The notes below the pieces were generated by a model. The model was not told the origin of the DNA. It saw nothing but the letters and a program-made list of their open reading frames with translations, and did not search any database. From Acheta domesticus (Eukaryota; Arthropoda; Insecta; Orthoptera; Gryllidae): 64,000 nt of DNA. Shown here piece by piece: positions 58,781 through 64,000 of this stretch; position 1 is the first letter of the stretch; every line of letters begins with the position of its first letter. The DNA lies in the NCBI GenBank assembly GCA_031308135.1, contig JAHLJT010009419.1, positions 30,904,869-30,968,868 on the forward strand, written 5' to 3'. A program made the translations under genes and the position numbers.

Positions 58781-59240
58781 ACTCAGTGTACATCGAGCTC
58801 CTTAACGAAGACAATAACCAGCAAGAACGTACCAGTAAAAAAAGCATAAGAACTATTTGCCCCAGAAGAAGCTCGGCTCGTTTTCCAAGTAGCCACTTTC
58901 CAGCGGCGGGGGTTTGGCGGCCCTCGCCCGCAGTCGGGGCCACCGTGCGTGGCAGCAGGGGGAGAGGGGATGACGGGGGGGGTGCCGGCGGAGGGAGGGC
59001 GACGCGCGGCGTTCCGTCAATATTTGCCGACGTTCGACAAACACGCTCGTGACGCGACGCAACGTTAACAATCGCTCCGAGGTTGCCGCCCGGCCCACTC
59101 CGCCCGCCAACGCCGCCGGCCCCGCCGCCGCCGCCGCCCGCAATCGTTGTCACGGCCCGACTGCGTGCGTTACGTTCGTTACACCGAAAAGTTGACGCTG
59201 CGCTGCTAGACATTTGTTTCGGAGAGGCCGAGCAACACCG
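58781..59240. other. G+C-rich, CpG-rich island
   Basis: Dense CpG from about 58,890, G-rich on the + strand at 58,955-59,005 and C-rich (CCGCCG triplets) at 59,095-59,145. Frames on both strands are Arg/Ala/Pro/Gly-rich, with no domain. 59,241-59,735 is A+T-rich and empty. Confidence 0.5.
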
Positions 59241-59734
59241 CTGGCCGGTATTGTCTTAGGGCAGTGGATGCTTTACCGTCCAACCACTCGCTCTACCACG
59301 CTTACTTTTGTGAACTGAGATTCGTGGTGCTTGTGTTTCTACACTTGGAGCTCAGGTTGAGAATTTTTTATTGCAATATTAATTCCACAACCAGCTTAAG
59401 GATACATTATGGCGAACTGGCTCCAGAGTAAATAGCTATAAATCAATTTTAGATTTTAATAATTAGCAACAATAGGTAACCATTAACGCAGTTTCAAACG
59501 TTTGCAATCAAAGCGAGTGGATAATAAACAAACGAAAGCAATAATTTTCATATCAAAGTAAAGATGAGGAATACTAGCTGAAGTATAATGCGTTTTCCGA
59601 GTATTTATTAGTCTTAATCATCTGTTAGATAAGTAAAGCAATGAATGCCATTAATGGGGTATTCCTGTGCTAACCTGCATGAGGCAACGTGGTGTATCCT
59701 ATCCCATTCTTTCACCGTCCTGCTTTCTCATCCA

Positions 59735-60171
59735 GCCTCTTACAGCACAATTAAATACCTTGGACTCAACATAGTCACACAAATTAACTGGAAAAAACAT
59801 AGAAACCAAAGTCAATGAAGCAAAAATAAAATGACAACAAGTAAAACCTATTATCAATATAAATTTCTCACTTACATATCACAGCCAAGATAATATACAA
59901 AACCATATTAAGATCCCTCCTTTTATACGCGTCCCTCATCTGGATTAATGCCACAAAAACTAGCATTAACAAAATACAAATATTCCAAAACCAGTTCTTA
60001 AGGATAATTACCAACGCCCCTTGGTTTATCACCAACGACCAACACCGCAAAGAACTATCCATCGAACCCACAGCCAATCATATCAATTACCTTGCCTCCA
60101 ACTTCTATTTCTCCACAGCACAAATTCCCACATTAAATGCACTCAAGAAAGAACTGAAGATGCTTTTCTAA
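59735..60171 (+). pseudogene. Jockey-like LINE reverse transcriptase C-terminal relic
   Basis: One frame gives KYLGLNIVTQINWKKH (59,753-59,800), the KYLGV...L-W-xxH motif that closes the reverse transcriptase palm in Jockey/I-type LINEs. After a frameshift, an open segment from about 59,884 reads AKIIYKTILRSLLLYASLIW, then INKIQIFQNQFLRIITNAPW, then NDQHRKEL, ending at a stop at 60,169-60,171. That is the characteristic thumb/C-terminal sequence of these elements. The internal stop at about 59,816-59,818, the frameshift and the missing 5' part make it inactive. It ends a few bases before the copia-like relic. Confidence 0.8.
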
Positions 60172-60177
60172 CTGAGG

Positions 60178-61010
60178 TATCTATCAGATACTACCTATAT
60201 GGTGACAGAAGAATGGTTGAAAGCAATGGCAAGTGAAGTAAAATCATTTTAACAAATAAAACGTGGACATTAGTTCCTAGATCAAATGCTGGAGATATGC
60301 TGGTGGTAGTAATTTTGAGTTGTGTCATAACAGAAATGATGATATTTTCGAAAGAAGAAAAGCTACAATCGTTGCTAAAGAATATTATCAACAATACGGA
60401 AGAGATTTTTACGAAACGATTGCCCCAGACACTCGTATGGATTCTATTCGAACAGCGATTGCACTCACGGTACGAAATCAGATGAAAATTAGACAATTCG
60501 ACGTAGCAATGTTTGTTAAGAGTACTTTAGATGTATTTATGAAGCTTTACAATGAAATAGAAGAAGTTTTGAAACATATCGTTCCAAGTAAAAGTTATGA
60601 TTACGAAAGTGTTCGAGATGCAAAGTCTATGTTAGAAGACATGTCAAATGGGGATACGATATGTCAAATGAAGGCTTTGTTCGTCTTACAGCAAACAGGT
60701 CGCGCTTGGAAAAAACTCGTAGAAAAAAAGCTTCGACATGAAGGTGCTACTCCAACAAAAGGGGATCCTCGTGTTTATGTTAAAAATCAAGACAATGAAA
60801 TGATGATTATCTTTGTATATGTTGATGATATTTTACCAATATGTCGAGATCCGCAGAAGATTGAAGAGTTTGGACGCTGATTAGCAGTATTTTTCAAAGT
60901 TAGAGATCTTGGTTGTTTGGGTATAGATTTTAGAATAGAAGACGACGCAATAAGTTTGAATCAAAGAAAATACATAGGTGGTATACTTTCTTCATTGAAA
61001 CTACACTTAT
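60178..61010 (+). pseudogene. copia-like (Ty1/copia) reverse transcriptase relic
   Basis: The conserved order of the RVT_2 reverse transcriptase domain is readable: TEEWLKAMASEVKSF (from about 60,206), NKTWTLVPRSN after a frameshift (60,257-60,290), RRKATIVAKEYYQQYG, APDTRMDSIRTAIALTVR and IRQFDV (60,347-60,509). Then come CQMKALFVLQQTGRAWKK (60,662-60,715) and the catalytic YVDD (60,818-60,829). After an in-frame stop at 60,878-60,880, VRDLGCLGIDFRIED and SLNQRKYIGGIL follow. The family copies element RNA into DNA. Here the segment after FDV is rearranged, RNase H, integrase and LTRs were not found, and stops and frameshifts make it dead. Confidence 0.85.
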
Positions 61011-62280
61011 TTACTACAATTTTGCTAATATTTATTAAGAAAAATATTCTATCTTCAATATTACAGTTGCAGAAAGTCGCCAAACAAAGTTCACATTTAA
61101 AATTTTCGAAAATTCAGAGAGCTCAATGAAATTCCGAAATAAGCTTACTTTTCTCTGAGAAACAATCAAAGAAACAAACTGGAGTCATTTTTGAGCTGTA
61201 GTTCATGATTACAACTGGGTTGAATTATTATTTATTCGAAGTTCATCTTATTAGACTTAGTTGAGCTCTTGTTTTCAAAAGGTAGAATTCAAACTTGAAT
61301 GATAATTTACGTAGTTTTGAGTTATTTTTTTTTAAATTCACTTAATATTGTTTATATTGCTCCTACATAGCTACTAATATTCAGTGGTTTGTGATGCGCA
61401 ATACATAGTTTCACTTTTTAATCGTAATTTTGGAATTACAATTGTCGTTTTGAAATTTAATAAAAACTCTGACAATAATGTTTATTGCATAACATTCATT
61501 TTCAAAGTGTACCTTAGTTTCATATTCATTTACATTTACAAGTCTTTACATAATGATTTATTCCACAATAGATAACAGGGTTGAAAGGCTACTCGATCTC
61601 TCTTCTCGCAGTAAACGAGCGTGTAAATTGCATGAGTTTGTTCTGGTGACTTATAGGCTACTGGTCGCGGGTGAGATCGTATGTACAGATTATCTGTGTC
61701 GTTACTTCCAATTACAAAAGAGCTGAAGGATGGGTCGTTGAGAGAGAGTTGTTGGCAGAGGGTTGCCGATTTACCATTGGATTCGAATGGACAGAAATTA
61801 ACCTGTGTAAGCTTGGACGTACATTGTTCAAAACCATCCTTGAAAGACCTAATTTTCACTGAAGAATAGTTATTAGATAAATGACATATATTGTTAATAA
61901 TAATTGTAAATATGAAGGGAAATCGTTATTTATTTACGTATATGAACATGTGTACGTATTTGTACTTAATATTTCTCTAGATTTTACAAGAACATGGAGT
62001 AAACAAAAACAACATAATAGGGTTTATTACATACACCTATTTTGATTGGTCTTCCAAATAACAATGGTACCAGATACATTTTAAAGTGTCATTACAAATA
62101 AAATTAGCTATATACATACTGATGATAAACACATGATGCTTTAGACGAGACCATTTAACTGGGATATTTTCTTGTTTCAAAACTTCTTTGGAATATGAAT
62201 AGTTACTGGTACACGGACAATTTTACCCTTGATGTTTCCTCCAACAATAAAATATAATACGAACATTGATAAGTAAATCA
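61011..62280. other. A+T-rich intergenic DNA, nothing recognised
   Basis: RNase H or LTR sequence of the copia-like relic was not recognised here. No other feature. Confidence 0.5.
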
Positions 62281-62600
62281 CGCATTCCTAACGATGCCGT
62301 TAAGTGGGTAGTGCACTATAAAGCAGGCCAGCAATCGCAGTGCAATGCCGTCTCGTGGATATTTACGCCCCTTTTTTACGGCTCACGCCAGCAGTGCAGA
62401 TATTCGATTTCCGTTAGGAGGACGAGCGCGGTCTGAAGACGCGGTGGCTTAATGCACGCTCTCATTTAATGCGCGACCTCTTGGGGAAGGCGGAGGGTGG
62501 AAAGAGGCCATGGCGAGGATTATCCAGGCCGCCGGGGCAAGAGCTCTGTGCTTATAGCTGCCATCTCATGTACTTTGTCCGGCCCCCGCAGTAATCCTAA
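62281..62600. promoter_or_regulatory. Possible conserved non-coding element
   Basis: Balanced, non-repetitive DNA in A+T-rich surroundings with cores such as TTAATGCACG (62,450), TTTAATGCGCG (62,465) and GGATTATCC (62,517). Only composition and motif density suggest regulation; comparison with a related genome would be needed. 62,601-63,180 has nothing recognised. Confidence 0.15.
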
Positions 62601-63180
62601 TCGTACAGTGTTTAGTTGACGTAGTTTCAAGTTTAATTCTTCTTACCCTGCGTTCCCGTCGTCTTGAATCGTGTTCGATGTTAAAAACCCTTTTTGTTTG
62701 TACATATGTCGGTAATATCACTGCCACCAAGAGACACACCATTACCGTCTCAGGCACTTCGTTCTGCCTTATCCGTTAGCGAATGGTACTTCGATGCTAA
62801 CACGGTTGAAATTTTGAATTTCCTCTCACACTGTTCTCATTTTCTCAGTTTCCTTATCTTTTTCCTCTTAATTCGCAATATTCTTAACAAGACTTTACTA
62901 CATACCCTCAACTACAAAACACAAACTCACAGTATTTTGAAATACAACCAGTAATATACCCTATATATGAAACTTTTAGCCTTAACTATCCTAGTATTCC
63001 ATGTCTTTAACACCAAAGCCGCCACTTGCACACTTTTCCATCGCTTCCTTAACATAAATATCACGTAATATAATTTTGCGCTTGTGTCACGACCACCACA
63101 AAAGCTTACAGCAAGCCCCCATATATTACGCATAGTGTGTAGTCTTCCTTAATGGCCGCTATATTCCTTGTTCTACAGAA

Positions 63181-64000
63181 ACTATTCCCATTGAACGCAG
63201 CCGTGCGTCCGCGTGTTTGCCGAGCGCCCTACACTCTCAGCGACGCCGCCTCCTCATCCACTTAAGCCCTCCCCTTCACGCTGTCGGCGCAGGCGCAGCT
63301 CTCCGCAATAAAAATGGCAGCGAGATAATTTCCTTTCGTGTGTAGTATAATATCGCAAATGGCGTGGAAGCCGCGAGGGTAACCCCAAATTAGACCGCCC
63401 CCCTCTTCCCTTCTTTCCCTCTCTTGCTTTGAGAGCGGGGTCCAAGGGAAGGAGGCTGGGAGTTGTGGGGGGCGGCAGAGACGGCTGGTACGAGAGGGGC
63501 GAGATGGAGGCAGAAGCGCGAAAAGTGGAGGTGGAGACGAGGACGGGGACGCTGGCGAAAACGAAGGTGGCGGTGGGGATCGAAGCGCAGACGAAGGCAA
63601 GGAGGGAGACGTGGTGCAGGCGAGGGTGGCGGGGTAGGCGAGAATGGCGGGTGGCGGGGATGGCGGGGATGGTGGGGGTGGCGGGAGTGGTAGGGGTGGC
63701 AGGAGTGGCAGGGGTGGCGGGGGTTTCAGGGCAGAGACGGGGATGAAGGGTGAGACGGGGCGGCGGAAACAGGATGGCGGTAGGGGAGAGGAGAGGCGGG
63801 GACGGGGCGAAGGGGCAGGCGGGGTTGAGTCGCGGAGGAAGTAGAGACCACGACGAGATCGTAGGCGGAAACGCGGGGGCGGAGGGGACCGAAGCAACGG
63901 CGATGGCGATGGGGAGGAGGGGAAGAGAAGGGGATGGACGGGAGACGGGGCCGCATTGCATTTCCGCAGCACTCGAATTCGCACGCGGCGGAGCCATAAC
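63181..64000. other. G+C-rich island with C-to-G strand-skew switch, runs off the window
   Basis: The + strand is C-over-G to about 63,430 (ending in CCCCCCTCTTCCCTTCTTTC-type DNA). It then changes within about 10 bp to strongly G-rich DNA that continues to 63,960. Within it, 63,650-63,730 is a decayed 9-bp GGTGGCGGG/GGTGGCAGG minisatellite. Open frames on both strands are Pro/Ser- or Gly/Arg-rich low-complexity strings. Confidence 0.6.

Noticed and set aside
60178..61010. Functional copia-like polymerase
   Set aside because: Frameshift near 60,250, a stop at 60,878, a rearranged segment after FDV, and no integrase, RNase H or LTR found; it is a relic.

Overview
The window looks like intergenic DNA from an arthropod, most likely an insect with a large genome. 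The reasons are a background that is clearly A+T-rich, decayed Jockey/CR1-type non-LTR, copia-type and mariner-type relics, tRNA-derived SINE-like repeats, and no operons, ribosome binding sites or dense coding. I found no intact protein-coding gene, rRNA gene or complete tRNA gene. The long open frames are almost all by-products of G+C-rich or tandemly repeated DNA, where stop codons are rare. They encode Pro/Arg/Ala/Gly-rich or perfectly periodic strings with no recognisable domain.

The layout is an A+T-rich desert broken every few kb by about twenty G+C-rich, CpG-rich islands. The main ones are near 0.12-0.35, 2.6-3.6, 5.9-7.1, 7.7-8.2, 10.2-10.9, 14.3-15.0, 18.2-18.9, 20.7-21.1, 21.9-22.2, 28.6-29.1, 31.7-32.4, 34.8-36.0, 38.3-38.6, 44.6-45.6, 52.0-52.7, 55.1-55.3, 58.8-59.2 and 63.2-64.0 kb. 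Many carry or adjoin minisatellites: a 16-bp unit in 34 uniform copies at 17,681-18,224, an 18-bp unit at 37.7-38.1 kb, a 12-bp unit at 45.15-45.33 kb, and longer decayed periodicities at 29.1-29.7 and 48.5-49.45 kb. Several islands switch from C-rich to G-rich on the + strand, as expected of divergent promoters, R-loop zones or replication origins.

Mobile-element content: a candidate 1.6-kb non-autonomous DNA element with 12-bp terminal inverted repeats (15,627-17,221) and a related copy at 22.8-23.6 kb; a five-copy tRNA-derived SINE-like family (8.3, 13.1, 42.4, 46.3, 53.1 kb) and a second tRNA-like unit at 42.03 kb; a candidate solo LTR (38,946-40,498) with TGT...ACA ends and a TAAG duplication; a mariner-like transposase C-terminus with an internal duplication (55.4-55.7 kb); two or three LINE 3' ends; and a Jockey-like fragment directly abutting a copia-like reverse transcriptase relic (59.7-61.0 kb). 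An 18-nt match to the 3' end of tRNA-Lys at 104-121 may be a retroelement primer-binding site.

Nothing here can be read as a set of cooperating genes. The best case for an unusual system is the recurrent association of CpG islands with strand-asymmetric minisatellites, followed by the TIR element and the solo LTR. All calls are by eye, without database searches, and boundaries of decayed repeats are approximate.
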